Of a stretch of 64,000 bases of DNA, positions 35,103-44,094 are shown piece by piece. The notes beneath the pieces were generated by a model. That model was not told where the DNA came from. It did not search any database and saw only the letters and a program-made list of their open reading frames with translations. This stretch comes from Pelosinus fermentans DSM 17108 (GTDB lineage: Bacteria > Bacillota > Negativicutes > DSM-13327). A program made the translations under genes and the position numbers. The stretch is taken from NCBI RefSeq assembly GCF_000271485.2, contig NZ_AKVN02000001.1, forward strand, positions 2,753,501 through 2,817,500, in the 5' to 3' direction. The stretch's first letter is position 1. The number at the start of each line of letters is the position of its first letter.

Positions 35103-36350
35103 TTATTTATTTACAAGATTTGCAGTATGAGCAGGCATTTTGGCAGCATATTCGGTAGTATAAATCATGGGAATAACTGCATATACTGCGGCACAATTGA
35201 CTAATTCTTTCTTCCAAGTTCGCTCATTTGGTGCATGAGCCTGATCTTCATGTCCCGGTCCAAAACCAATACAAGGAATACCATAACGCCCCATAATCGA
35301 AACCCCATTGGTTGAGAATGTCCATTTGTCTACTTTAGGTTCTTCTTTAAATAAGCCTTTATAAGAATCAACTACGGCGTGACAAACGGGATGTTCATCT
35401 TCAATCAACCATGTTGGGAAATAACACTCAGTAGGATAAACCAAATTCGTATAAGAAGGTCTTTCATATTGATACATTGTAACTTCTGCATTTGCAGCTT
35501 TTACAGAAGGAAGATTTTTAATCTGCCCAATTGCATAGTCACCTGTCTCACCCACAGTCAATCGTCTATCTATAGAAATCCAGCAACTATCAGCCACAGC
35601 ACATCGGGAAGGTGAAGTATGGAATATTTCCGATACTGTCAGGCTGCCTTTACCTAAGAAATCATGGTCCACTAGATTTTCATGAAGAGCTTTCAATTCA
35701 TTTAGAATTCCAGCCATTTTGTAAATTGCATTATCCCCGCGTTCAGGAGCTGAACCGTGACAGCTTACACCTTTCGTTGCTACTTTGATTTCCATACGCC
35801 CTCTTTGCCCTCTGTAAATCTTACCGTCTGTTGGTTCGGTAATCACAACAAATTCTGGTTTCAGCTTATCTTCATTAATGATATATTGCCAGCAAAGTCC
35901 ATCACAATCTTCTTCTTGCACAGAGCCAACTACCACTAATGTATAGTCCTCTTCCAACTTGAGATCTTTGATGATTTTTCCCGCATACACCATGGAAGCC
36001 ATACCGCCTTCCTGGTCACTGCCGCCACGGCCAATAATAATTTCGTCATCTTCATAACCTTCATAAGGATCATATTTCCAATTTTCAGGATTGCCAATAC
36101 CCACAGTATCAATATGAGCATCCATTGCAATCAAATGTGTACCATGACCCATATAACCCAGAATATTTCCCATAGGATCAATTTCTACCCTGTCAAAACC
36201 GACTTTTTCCATTTCTTCTTTAATGCGGAGTATCACTTTTTCCTCTTGGCAGCTTTCGCTGGGAATAGCAATCATATCCCTCAAAAACTTACTCATATCA
36301 GGTTCATACTTTTTTGCTAATTCTAAGACTTTGTTAAAATCGACTTTCAA
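35103..36350 (-). CDS. ygeY: YgeY, M20-family metallohydrolase
   Basis: This 415-residue protein is an M20/ArgE-type amidohydrolase of the YgeY group. Metal and catalytic motifs are [35 protein letters not shown] and, near the C-terminus, [15 protein letters not shown]. Relatives remove acyl or carbamoyl groups from amino acids. The family label mentions selenium metabolism only because of co-occurrence with selenium-dependent molybdenum hydroxylases. In this operon it is more likely to act on a ureido intermediate of purine breakdown. Confidence 0.9.
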   Translation of the reverse strand: MKVDFNKVLELAKKYEPDMSKFLRDMIAIPSESCQEEKVILRIKEEMEKVGFDRVEIDPMGNILGYMGHGTHLIAMDAHIDTVGIGNPENWKYDPYEGYEDDEIIIGRGGSDQEGGMASMVYAGKIIKDLKLEEDYTLVVVGSVQEEDCDGLCWQYIINEDKLKPEFVVITEPTDGKIYRGQRGRMEIKVATKGVSCHGSAPERGDNAIYKMAGILNELKALHENLVDHDFLGKGSLTVSEIFHTSPSRCAVADSCWISIDRRLTVGETGDYAIGQIKNLPSVKAANAEVTMYQYERPSYTNLVYPTECYFPTWLIEDEHPVCHAVVDSYKGLFKEEPKVDKWTFSTNGVSIMGRYGIPCIGFGPGHEDQAHAPNERTWKKELVNCAAVYAVIPMIYTTEYAAKMPAHTANLVNK

Positions 36351-36413
36351 AATGTCAGCCCCTCTCTAACTATTTTTATAATATGTATCACTATTTTGGC
36401 TACCCTTAATTCT

Positions 36414-39400
36414 TTATGTAGCAGAATTAGAGGATAGAAATGGCAACGAAGTGATAATACCTTGGAATATGAGCGCCATCTGAACTGCTTCTCGCAAGGA
36501 AAGTATCTCTGTGAAGTCTTTCTTCAACGCCATCTCCTTGATTGCAAAATCAGGAGATAAGTGAACCGTAACGAATGGATTTTCAAATACTACGCCATCT
36601 TTCGTTACAGAAAGTTTCGACTCTATGCCGTCTGCCCGTCTATAAATGATATTTCCTTGAATGTAAAACGCATTATCTTTCTCTTGTTTAAAATCATTTT
36701 CTCTGAGAAACAACCTTGGTTTATCCATATATGGCTTACCATTATGGACACAAAAGGAAGCACAATTGCCGCATTCATTACAAAAATCATCAAGATGAAT
36801 AATTTGACGATGCTGATTAACAGTAAAACTTTCTTTCCCTACCACCATCAATGTGCCATTTTGACAAGCAAGTGTGGATAAGATTGTTCGTATTGGTGAA
36901 ATAATGTAGGTGTAATTAGCCCGATTAGGACAGACTTCAACGCACTTATCACAGAAAGTAGAACACTGCATACATCGAGCTGCTTCCTGACGAGCAGCTT
37001 CTTCTGTAAAGGTTTGCTCAATAAGGTTGAAACCAATGCGCTCAGCCACTGGAAGCCGATTAGGCATAAGTTGGACTTCTTTTCTGGCGCGAACTTGTTT
37101 TACTTTTAAAATATCTGCTTCAGAAAGTATTGTTCCAGGACAAGTCCCTTGTTCAAAAACAATACCAAGCTCTTGGCAAATCGATTCCGCTGCTCGGCGT
37201 CCATCCTCACAAGCTTGAATCACAATAGCTGGTCCACGAGTAGCGTCACCACCTGCATATACACCCTTCTTACCTGTTATGCCTGTTTTAGCATTAACAG
37301 CAATCCTACCGTTTTTATGTTGAAATACGGAACTACCATTCAGAAAGGTAACATCTGGACTTTGCCCAATTGCGACAATAATAGAATCTGCTTTTATTAC
37401 AAACTCACTACCTGGAATATGTACTGGATTTCTTCTACCGTCAGTATCGGCTTCACCTAACTGATTACGCAAGCACTCCAGGGCCACCACCTGGCCATCT
37501 TTTACAATCACTTGCGTTGGCGTAGCAAGTGCTTCTAATCGGTTGCCTTCTTCAAAGAGTTCTTCCTTCTCCTCATCCGTAGCTGGCATTTCCTGCTTAG
37601 TTCGCCGATAAACAACCGTTACTGGTTTACCTGTAATTTGCTGGGCGGTACGAGCTGCATCCATGGCAGTATTGCCACCGCCAATTACCAGAACATTGGA
37701 ACCTAAATCCGGCTTTTCACCTTTGACTACAAGCTCTAGCAGTTCAAGAGCAGAATAGACACCTTTTGCTTCCATTCCAGGAATGTTCAAACGAGCATCT
37801 TTCGAGAAACCACAAGCTACATAAACGGCATCAAAACCATCTTTTAACAACTCCTCTGGAGGGGTAGTAATTGGATGAGAAAGTACTATTTTTACACCCA
37901 TATCTGTTATACGATCAATATCATTTTGTACTACATCCTGAGGAATCCTAAAAGCTGGAGCTATCGCTGGCATGCCGCCTGCTTTATCCTTCCCTTCATA
38001 GATAGTAGTCTGAATACCATTTAATGCTAAGAAAGCTGCTGCTGCCAGCCCTGAAGGTCCTCCACCAATGATTGCTGCCTTTTTGTCAGTCTTAGCTTTT
38101 AGCAGTCTATTAACCCTGCCTTTTTCAACAGCAAATCGTTTCAAGGCTCTAATCGCTACTGGTTCATCATAGTTATTCCGAGTACAGCGGGTCTGACAGA
38201 GATGAGTACAAATATACCCGTTGATTGCTGGCAGAGGATTACGAGCTAAAATTACCTCCAGAGCCTTATCATATTCGCCATTTGCAATCAGCCAAGCATA
38301 TTCGGGAACATCTTGGCATACTGCACACTGTTCTATACAGGGAGCTGTTACACAATCAAACATATCAAGATTAGATGAAACTTTAGGTAGATCATATGGA
38401 TGATAACTTTTTTTATAACGTTTATTTATTAGTGCCTCTGCAGCTGCATTCTCTAAATTAACCATTTTATTGCCAGCAAGTTCCTCTAGAGTTCTCGCGC
38501 CACGCTTTGCCATTTCATTTTTCAAGTTCTCTAAATATTGGACAAATCTAGAATAGCCGCCAGGTTTCAGTAAGTCAGAAGCAACCGTTACGCTTTTTGC
38601 ACCAGAAGCTAAAATATCTGTCAAATTAAAAGCATCTGCTCCTGCAGAATAAGAAACATTTAGATCACCACGAAACTCTTTTAGAATTTCATTATATAGA
38701 TTCATTGCAATAGGATATAATGCCCGACCTGACATATACATCTCATCACCGGGCAAATTACCCTTGTAATTCTTCATAGCTAATGTATTGGTCAATTTTA
38801 TTCCAAATATTAATTTTTGCTCAGCAGCAACCTTCTGTAACATTTTGATCAATTCTAACGCACGCTCATATTGCAAGTCATGGGCAAAGACGGCATCGGG
38901 AATGTCAATATCCTTATAACCTAAATCATCATGGATAATGCTCATTAACCTTTCTTTACCGAGAAGGGTAGGATTCAGTTTAACGGTGGTATGCATTTTT
39001 CTCTCTTCCATTAAATAGCAGGCAATTTTCCCAATTTCATCAGGAGGACAGCCATGCATGGTAGAAAGAGTCACATTATTGGTAAGCTGAGTAGGAATTT
39101 CAAGATCTGCGAACTGTGGAAACTGATCTTCAAGAACAGCCTTAATCTGAGCAATTTCTTCCGAGGCGTCTGCCATACGATTCATAAAGCGAGTCATAGC
39201 CGGACTTTTTATTCCTTCCAGATTATAACCTACACTCATATTAAAGATAGTACCAACAGGGAGATGTGTAAAACCAAGCATGTTGTGTAAAATATGAATT
39301 AATGCCCAAGCTTTTATGTATTCATTAGCAGATTGATCCAGTTTCAATTCCTGAGACCACTCGACGTTATAGCCCTCGTCCTCCATATCAATACAGGGCC

Positions 39401-39692
39401 TAGAGATTTCTAGCTCATCCATAATCTGAACTGTCTTAAGTTCAATAAAACGCCCACCGGACAGCCAGGTACAAATAATGTTTTGAGTCAATTGCGTATG
39501 CGGACCTGCTGCAGTACCAATGGGTGTTGCCAGATAACTTCCAAACATATTTTTAATAGTATAAGGATTCTCTTTGGAAGGAGTGTAGAACAAAGATTGA
39601 TGTATCCCAAAAATAGACTGCTTTTCCTCAAACTCCTTTAAAATCCATGTTAATATAACTTCAAAGGGCTGAACTTTCATGGTGTGAGACAT
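36414..39692 (-). CDS. ygfK: YgfK flavin/iron-sulfur oxidoreductase
   Basis: This 1092-residue enzyme is often annotated as a putative selenate reductase subunit. Order: a dihydroorotate dehydrogenase-like TIM barrel (about 1-440, with MHGCPPDEIGKIA), an iron-sulfur helical domain (about 445-535, CVTAPCIEQCAVC and CTHLCQTRC), two dinucleotide-binding folds (GGGPSGLAAAAF near 540, GGGNTAMDAARTA near 670), and ferredoxin-like clusters (CMQCSTFCDKCVEVCPN near 914, CNECGNCASFC near 974). These are the parts of a dihydropyrimidine dehydrogenase in a different order. It could therefore reduce a purine-derived ring with NAD(P)H. AGGAGG precedes the ATG. Confidence 0.9.
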   Translation of the reverse strand: MSHTMKVQPFEVILTWILKEFEEKQSIFGIHQSLFYTPSKENPYTIKNMFGSYLATPIGTAAGPHTQLTQNIICTWLSGGRFIELKTVQIMDELEISRPCIDMEDEGYNVEWSQELKLDQSANEYIKAWALIHILHNMLGFTHLPVGTIFNMSVGYNLEGIKSPAMTRFMNRMADASEEIAQIKAVLEDQFPQFADLEIPTQLTNNVTLSTMHGCPPDEIGKIACYLMEERKMHTTVKLNPTLLGKERLMSIIHDDLGYKDIDIPDAVFAHDLQYERALELIKMLQKVAAEQKLIFGIKLTNTLAMKNYKGNLPGDEMYMSGRALYPIAMNLYNEILKEFRGDLNVSYSAGADAFNLTDILASGAKSVTVASDLLKPGGYSRFVQYLENLKNEMAKRGARTLEELAGNKMVNLENAAAEALINKRYKKSYHPYDLPKVSSNLDMFDCVTAPCIEQCAVCQDVPEYAWLIANGEYDKALEVILARNPLPAINGYICTHLCQTRCTRNNYDEPVAIRALKRFAVEKGRVNRLLKAKTDKKAAIIGGGPSGLAAAAFLALNGIQTTIYEGKDKAGGMPAIAPAFRIPQDVVQNDIDRITDMGVKIVLSHPITTPPEELLKDGFDAVYVACGFSKDARLNIPGMEAKGVYSALELLELVVKGEKPDLGSNVLVIGGGNTAMDAARTAQQITGKPVTVVYRRTKQEMPATDEEKEELFEEGNRLEALATPTQVIVKDGQVVALECLRNQLGEADTDGRRNPVHIPGSEFVIKADSIIVAIGQSPDVTFLNGSSVFQHKNGRIAVNAKTGITGKKGVYAGGDATRGPAIVIQACEDGRRAAESICQELGIVFEQGTCPGTILSEADILKVKQVRARKEVQLMPNRLPVAERIGFNLIEQTFTEEAARQEAARCMQCSTFCDKCVEVCPNRANYTYIISPIRTILSTLACQNGTLMVVGKESFTVNQHRQIIHLDDFCNECGNCASFCVHNGKPYMDKPRLFLRENDFKQEKDNAFYIQGNIIYRRADGIESKLSVTKDGVVFENPFVTVHLSPDFAIKEMALKKDFTEILSLREAVQMALIFQGIITSLPFLSSNSAT

Positions 39693-39739
39693 GTAGCTTT
39701 TCCTCCTTGCTCCATTTGAATTTGATAATAAAATAGTAC

Positions 39740-41068
39740 TTACACAATCCTAGACTCCTGTTTTTTTATAATGGTACCAAACTCATTGAAGAAGGCATTT
39801 AATAGAATCGCGGCTAAGGTACCTCCAGTAATACCACTATGTAAAACAATTCCTGCCCACTCTGGCAAGGTATGGTAGAAGCTAGGAACAGCTAATGGAA
39901 TCATACTCACTCCCACACTTACTGCCACAATCAGAGAATTTTTATTCCCTTCATAATCGACTTTTGCTAATGACTTAATACCACTGGCAGCGACCATACC
40001 AAACATGACAATTCCAGCACCGCCAAGTACAGGGCTAGGAATAGCAGCTACAAGAGCAGCAGCCTTAGGTAAAAGCCCCAAGACAATCAATATAAGTCCA
40101 CCAGAGGCAACAACAAAACGACTTTTAATGCCTGTCAAACTTACAAGGCCAACGTTCTGGGCAAATGCAGTATGAGGGAAGGAATTAAATATTCCGCCGA
40201 TCAATGTGCCAATACCATCTGTCCGAAGTCCCTTGGTTAAATCATTCGGTTGAAGAGGTTTTTTTACAATTTCAGCGATAGCAACGAGATCTCCCGTTGT
40301 TTCTGTCATTACTACAAGCATAACTACAGTCATGGCTAAAATGGAGGAAAATTCAAAGGTAGGCACTCCAAAAGCAAAGGGCATTGTCACTCCGATCCAG
40401 TTAGCTTGGGATATTTTTGATAAATCTGTTATTCCTAGAGGTATAGCAATGATAGTTCCAAAAATCAGCCCCAGGAGAACAGAAATATTACTTAAAAAAC
40501 CTTTACAATAACGATTTAATAGCAAAATAAAGGTCAATACCACAAAAGCCAAACAAATATAGGTACCATTTGCATAATTCGGAGCAGAAGGATTACCTCC
40601 AGCCGACCAGTTCACGGCAACTGGCAATAAAGAAATACCAATGATGGTGATGATAGTCCCTGTAACAACCTGTGGAAAGAAACGCAGTAGTTTACTAAAA
40701 TATGGGCTCAGCAGATAGGTTATAATTCCTGCTGCAATGGTTGAGCCAAAAATACTTGTTAAACCATGAGTCTGTCCGATAATAATCATGGGTGTTACCG
40801 CAGCAAACGTTACACCTTGCATCAAGGGAAGTTTACTGCCAATATGTCCAAACCCGATACACTGAATAATGGTTGTGATGCCTGCCACAAATAGATCTGC
40901 ATTAATAAGATAAATAAGTACATCATTTGGTAATTTAAGTGCATTAGCAAGAATCAGAGGAACCGCGACTGCCCCAGCATACATTGCCAAGACATGTTGC
41001 AATCCATAGACAAAGGTCTGCCCTAATGGCAATTTTTCATCTACTGGATGACACACGTTTTCTGGCAT
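39740..41068 (-). CDS. NCS2 xanthine/urate permease
   Basis: This 442-residue transporter of the nucleobase-ascorbate family has about 14 membrane segments. Family features are QHVLAMYAGAVAVPLIL in helix 1, the VMTETTGDLVAIAEIV segment, and AQNVGLVSLTGIKSRFVV, which corresponds to the substrate-selectivity motif QNxGxxxxTG of xanthine and urate carriers such as XanQ, PbuX and YgfU. It should import xanthine or urate with protons. The frame opens at 41119, but the ATG at 41066-41068 has GGGGTGA five bases upstream and is chosen. It lies between ssnA and ygfK. Confidence 0.88.
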   Translation of the reverse strand: MPENVCHPVDEKLPLGQTFVYGLQHVLAMYAGAVAVPLILANALKLPNDVLIYLINADLFVAGITTIIQCIGFGHIGSKLPLMQGVTFAAVTPMIIIGQTHGLTSIFGSTIAAGIITYLLSPYFSKLLRFFPQVVTGTIITIIGISLLPVAVNWSAGGNPSAPNYANGTYICLAFVVLTFILLLNRYCKGFLSNISVLLGLIFGTIIAIPLGITDLSKISQANWIGVTMPFAFGVPTFEFSSILAMTVVMLVVMTETTGDLVAIAEIVKKPLQPNDLTKGLRTDGIGTLIGGIFNSFPHTAFAQNVGLVSLTGIKSRFVVASGGLILIVLGLLPKAAALVAAIPSPVLGGAGIVMFGMVAASGIKSLAKVDYEGNKNSLIVAVSVGVSMIPLAVPSFYHTLPEWAGIVLHSGITGGTLAAILLNAFFNEFGTIIKKQESRIV

Positions 41069-41134
41069 TTTAATCACCCCATTATTTATTTCACCAACGC
41101 CGCTAATAGCAAAATACAATACATTCTTCTGCGA

Positions 41135-42463
41135 TTATAATCTAGACCATAACTTAGAACTTAGCTCCCTTGCTTTACTGCAGATCTCAGTCTCATCCAG
41201 ACCCACTAGTTTTCTTTCAAGCATAAGGATCTTTCCATTGATAATTGTTGTAACAACCGCTCTGCCTGATATGCCAAATAAAATATGACCATTAACGTTA
41301 TTTTCGTGTAAGGCAGTGGGCGGATCATAATCTACGATAATGACATCTGCATAACAACCGGGAGCTAATTTGCCAATCGGATGAGAAAAATACTGGCTGC
41401 TGATTGCAGGATTATTTTCAAATACCATGATTGGTATTTCCCCCCATGCTACGCTTGGATTACCTTGGTTATGCTTATGTAAGATATTGGCGACTTTATA
41501 AGACTCAAACATATCACTGGTGTAACCATCTGTACCCAAACCAACTGTAATGCCTTTTTTCATTAAAGTGAGAACAGGGGAACAGCCTACTGCATTTCCC
41601 ATATTTGATTCGGGATTATGAACTACATTGGCACCTTTCAACCGTAAAATATCCATTTCACGTTCATCTATATGAACGCAATGTATCGCAAGGGATTTGG
41701 GACCAATCATCCCAAACTCAGCCAAACGTTCTACAACTCTTTTGCCATATTTCTTTACTGAATCTACTTGATCAGCAGCGTCTTCAGCCACATGAACATG
41801 AAAACCCATTTTTGATTCATCATTTACTTTAGAGCACTTTGCAAGTGTCTCATTACTTAACGTCATGGAGGCATGGAGACCAAACATACCTCTTGTCAAA
41901 TCATCGTGCTGCTTAGCAGCATAATTGATAAACTCGATATTTTCCTGTATCCCTTGTTCCATAATTTGCTTACCATCTCGGTCGGATACTTCATAGCACA
42001 AACAGCTCCGTATGCCGGCAGCCTTAGTGGCCCTCGCCATTTCAAATAAACTCTGCCGTACAGCACCTGGACTAGCATGATGATCAAAAATGGTGGTCGT
42101 ACCATTTTTGATACAATCAATCAATACAACCATTGCACTATAATAAATATCCTCTAATGTCAAAGCCTTATCTATCCGCCACCATAAACGTTCTAAAATC
42201 TCTACAAAATTTTGTGGTGGAGCATCTTTAGATGACATTCCACGAGCAAAAGTACTATATAAATGCATATGAGTATTTATCATTCCAGGCATGATCACTC
42301 TGCCTTTAGCATCCATAAATTCAGCATCAGGGTATTTCTGCCGCATCTTTTGAGTCAAGCCAACTTCCATAATCATATTTTCCTGAATTACTACACAACC
42401 ATCAGCCAAATACGGCTGACACGTATCCCTCGTTATCATTTTGCCATTGCCAACAAGCAGCAT
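41135..42463 (-). CDS. ssnA: Aminohydrolase SsnA
   Basis: This 442-residue metal-dependent hydrolase belongs to the SsnA group of the cytosine/guanine deaminase superfamily. Motifs include VIMPGMINTHMHLYSTFARGM (HxH metal site), GFHVHVAEDAADQ, LAIHCVHIDE and GLGTDGYTSDM. Such enzymes deaminate or hydrolyse a ring C-N bond. SsnA is regularly found with ygfK and is thought to act in the same purine branch; the exact reaction is not visible from sequence. GAGGGG precedes the ATG. It starts 26 bases after ygeX. Confidence 0.9.
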   Translation of the reverse strand: MLLVGNGKMITRDTCQPYLADGCVVIQENMIMEVGLTQKMRQKYPDAEFMDAKGRVIMPGMINTHMHLYSTFARGMSSKDAPPQNFVEILERLWWRIDKALTLEDIYYSAMVVLIDCIKNGTTTIFDHHASPGAVRQSLFEMARATKAAGIRSCLCYEVSDRDGKQIMEQGIQENIEFINYAAKQHDDLTRGMFGLHASMTLSNETLAKCSKVNDESKMGFHVHVAEDAADQVDSVKKYGKRVVERLAEFGMIGPKSLAIHCVHIDEREMDILRLKGANVVHNPESNMGNAVGCSPVLTLMKKGITVGLGTDGYTSDMFESYKVANILHKHNQGNPSVAWGEIPIMVFENNPAISSQYFSHPIGKLAPGCYADVIIVDYDPPTALHENNVNGHILFGISGRAVVTTIINGKILMLERKLVGLDETEICSKARELSSKLWSRL

Positions 42464-42489
42464 GCCTATCCCCTCACTTACTTTTATAT

Positions 42490-43707
42490 TTACTCATCTA
42501 CAGGAAATTTACCATCCCACACAATATCACGATACTTTTCAGGATCGGTATCGCCTTCTGTACTAAAGAGAAGTACTTTGGAGTTTTCATTAAGACCAAA
42601 CTCCTTTTTTATCTCTTTCATCTTTTCATTGACCATGATTGTAGCTAGTAATCCAGCTGTAACCGCTCCTGATTCTCCTGAGATAACCTGATCATCTCCC
42701 TTTACTGGGTTTCCTAAAATACGCATTCCTCTTGCTGCTACCCAATCAGGACAAGAAACAAAACTATCACTATAATCTCTTAAAACATTCCAACTAATCG
42801 TATTGGGTTCACCACAAGCCAAGCCAGCCATAATCGTATTAAGATCGCCTGTGACAGCATGGGGTTGACCATCATTCGCTAGAATGGACTGATATAAGCA
42901 ATCCGCTTGATCTGATTCAACTATGATTGTTTTCGATCGTTCTTCACCAAATACAGAGGAGAAATATCCTTGTACGGCACCTGCTAACGAACCAACACCG
43001 GCTTGAATAAAGATGTGTGTAGGTTTGTCAATTTTCATTTCCTGTAATTGTTCCAAAGCTTCAGCAGCCATGGTACCATATCCCTGCATAATCCAAGCAG
43101 GGATTTCCTCATATCCTTCCCATGCAGTATCTTGAACAACTACCCAGCCATTTTTTTTTGCATTTTCAGATGTTAATCGCACAGCATCATCATAATTTAA
43201 TTCGGTTATATATGCTTCTGCCCCCTCTGCTTTAATGTTGTTAAGTCGTATAATGGAAGACCCTTTAGGCATGTATACTACGGACTTTTGTTTCAATCGG
43301 CTCGCAGTCCAAGCCACCCCCCGCCCATGATTTCCGTCGGTTGTCGTAGCAAAAGTAATTTCGCCTAGCTGCTTACGTGTTTCATCCGAAACTAAATTTC
43401 TATAATCTAATTGGCTAATATCCTTGCCCAGACATTGTGCTAGATAATTAGCTATGGCAAAAGATCCTCCCAGTACCTTAAAAGCATTTAAGCCAAAACG
43501 ATAGGATTCATCTTTTACATATACCCCTGCCACTCCTAAATGAGCAGCCAAATTTTTTAAATTACGTAATGGTGTACGACTGTATTCAGGAAAGCTCTTA
43601 TGAAAGTTTTTAACTTTTTCTATTTCTTTTTGACTCAAAAAATTAGTAGAAACCTTTGCTGTTTTTCCGCACAAATCATTCATAGCCCATTTTATTTTTT
43701 GTTCCAT
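42490..43707 (-). CDS. ygeX: 2,3-diaminopropionate ammonia-lyase (YgeX/DpaL)
   Basis: This 405-residue PLP enzyme splits 2,3-diaminopropionate into pyruvate and two ammonia through 2-aminoacrylate. The PLP lysine lies in RFGLNAFKVLGGSFA; the glycine-rich phosphate loop QAGVGSLAGAVQGY and the TTDGNHGRGVAW motif match the fold-II family. The frame opens at 43767, inside the sigma-54 promoter. The ATG at 43705-43707, nine bases after AAAGGAG, is the true start and begins MEQKIKWAMND. It is the first gene of the operon and the final carbon-yielding step of the pathway. Confidence 0.95.
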   Translation of the reverse strand: MEQKIKWAMNDLCGKTAKVSTNFLSQKEIEKVKNFHKSFPEYSRTPLRNLKNLAAHLGVAGVYVKDESYRFGLNAFKVLGGSFAIANYLAQCLGKDISQLDYRNLVSDETRKQLGEITFATTTDGNHGRGVAWTASRLKQKSVVYMPKGSSIIRLNNIKAEGAEAYITELNYDDAVRLTSENAKKNGWVVVQDTAWEGYEEIPAWIMQGYGTMAAEALEQLQEMKIDKPTHIFIQAGVGSLAGAVQGYFSSVFGEERSKTIIVESDQADCLYQSILANDGQPHAVTGDLNTIMAGLACGEPNTISWNVLRDYSDSFVSCPDWVAARGMRILGNPVKGDDQVISGESGAVTAGLLATIMVNEKMKEIKKEFGLNENSKVLLFSTEGDTDPEKYRDIVWDGKFPVDE

Positions 43708-43750
43708 ATACCTCTGCTCCTTTTCCACTCTTATCCTATACGTATCATGT

Positions 43751-43766
43751 TGCAAGAAATATGCCA
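43751..43766 (-). promoter_or_regulatory. Sigma-54 (-24/-12) promoter of the ygeX operon
   Basis: The minus strand reads TGGCATATTTCTTGCA. GG and GC are separated by exactly 10 bases, matching TGGCAC-N5-TTGCA at nearly every conserved position. It lies about 45 bases before the ygeX start and directly downstream of a sigma-54 activator gene. Confidence 0.9.
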
Positions 43767-43917
43767 AAATTCAGAAAACAACGTAAATACTTTTTCATAT
43801 TAAGGCACCCATGGAAAGAAGCAGCTAAATACTTAAGAATGTACATGTAGTACCTAAAACTCGTCAAACAATATAAAATAAATTCCTTCCTATGATATAA
43901 GATAATTACTGTTTTTC

Positions 43918-43952
43918 TTTATCAATATGATATTTTTTATCATATTGATAAA
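43918..43952. promoter_or_regulatory. Palindrome, candidate activator binding site
   Basis: A perfect 15-bp inverted repeat, TTTATCAATATGATA/TATCATATTGATAAA, with 5 bases between the arms. It lies about 150-190 bases upstream of the sigma-54 promoter, the normal distance for an enhancer-type site. It is the best candidate site for the YgeV-like regulator. Confidence 0.6.
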
Positions 43953-43985
43953 TATCGTATTTTACATTTTTTTATTCTCTCACCA

Positions 43986-44011
43986 ACCTCTAATGAGAGC
44001 TCTCAAGAGGT
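43986..44011. repeat. Nested palindrome in ygeV-ygeX gap
   Basis: ACCTCT/AGAGGT surrounds the perfect palindrome GAGAGCTCTC. It sits between two other inverted repeats in a 387-base gap without genes (43708-44094) and could be a further regulatory site. Confidence 0.4.
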
Positions 44012-44031
44012 ATATATCAATTAAAATTTTA

Positions 44032-44060
44032 AATTTTATTATCATTATGATAATAAAATT
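44032..44060. repeat. Perfect 14-bp palindrome after ygeV
   Basis: AATTTTATTATCAT/ATGATAATAAAATT with one central base, 35 bases after the regulator's stop codon. It may be a terminator for that gene or a distal activator site. It shares the TTATCA...TGATAA half-site pattern with the palindrome at 43918-43952. Confidence 0.5.
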
Positions 44061-44094
44061 CCATATATAAAAAGATTCACTTTGCCAAGGCTCC

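Noticed and set aside
36414-39692. YgfK as a true selenate reductase
   Set aside because: The label comes from family naming. The domains and operon point to purine-ring reduction, and no selenate-specific feature is visible.
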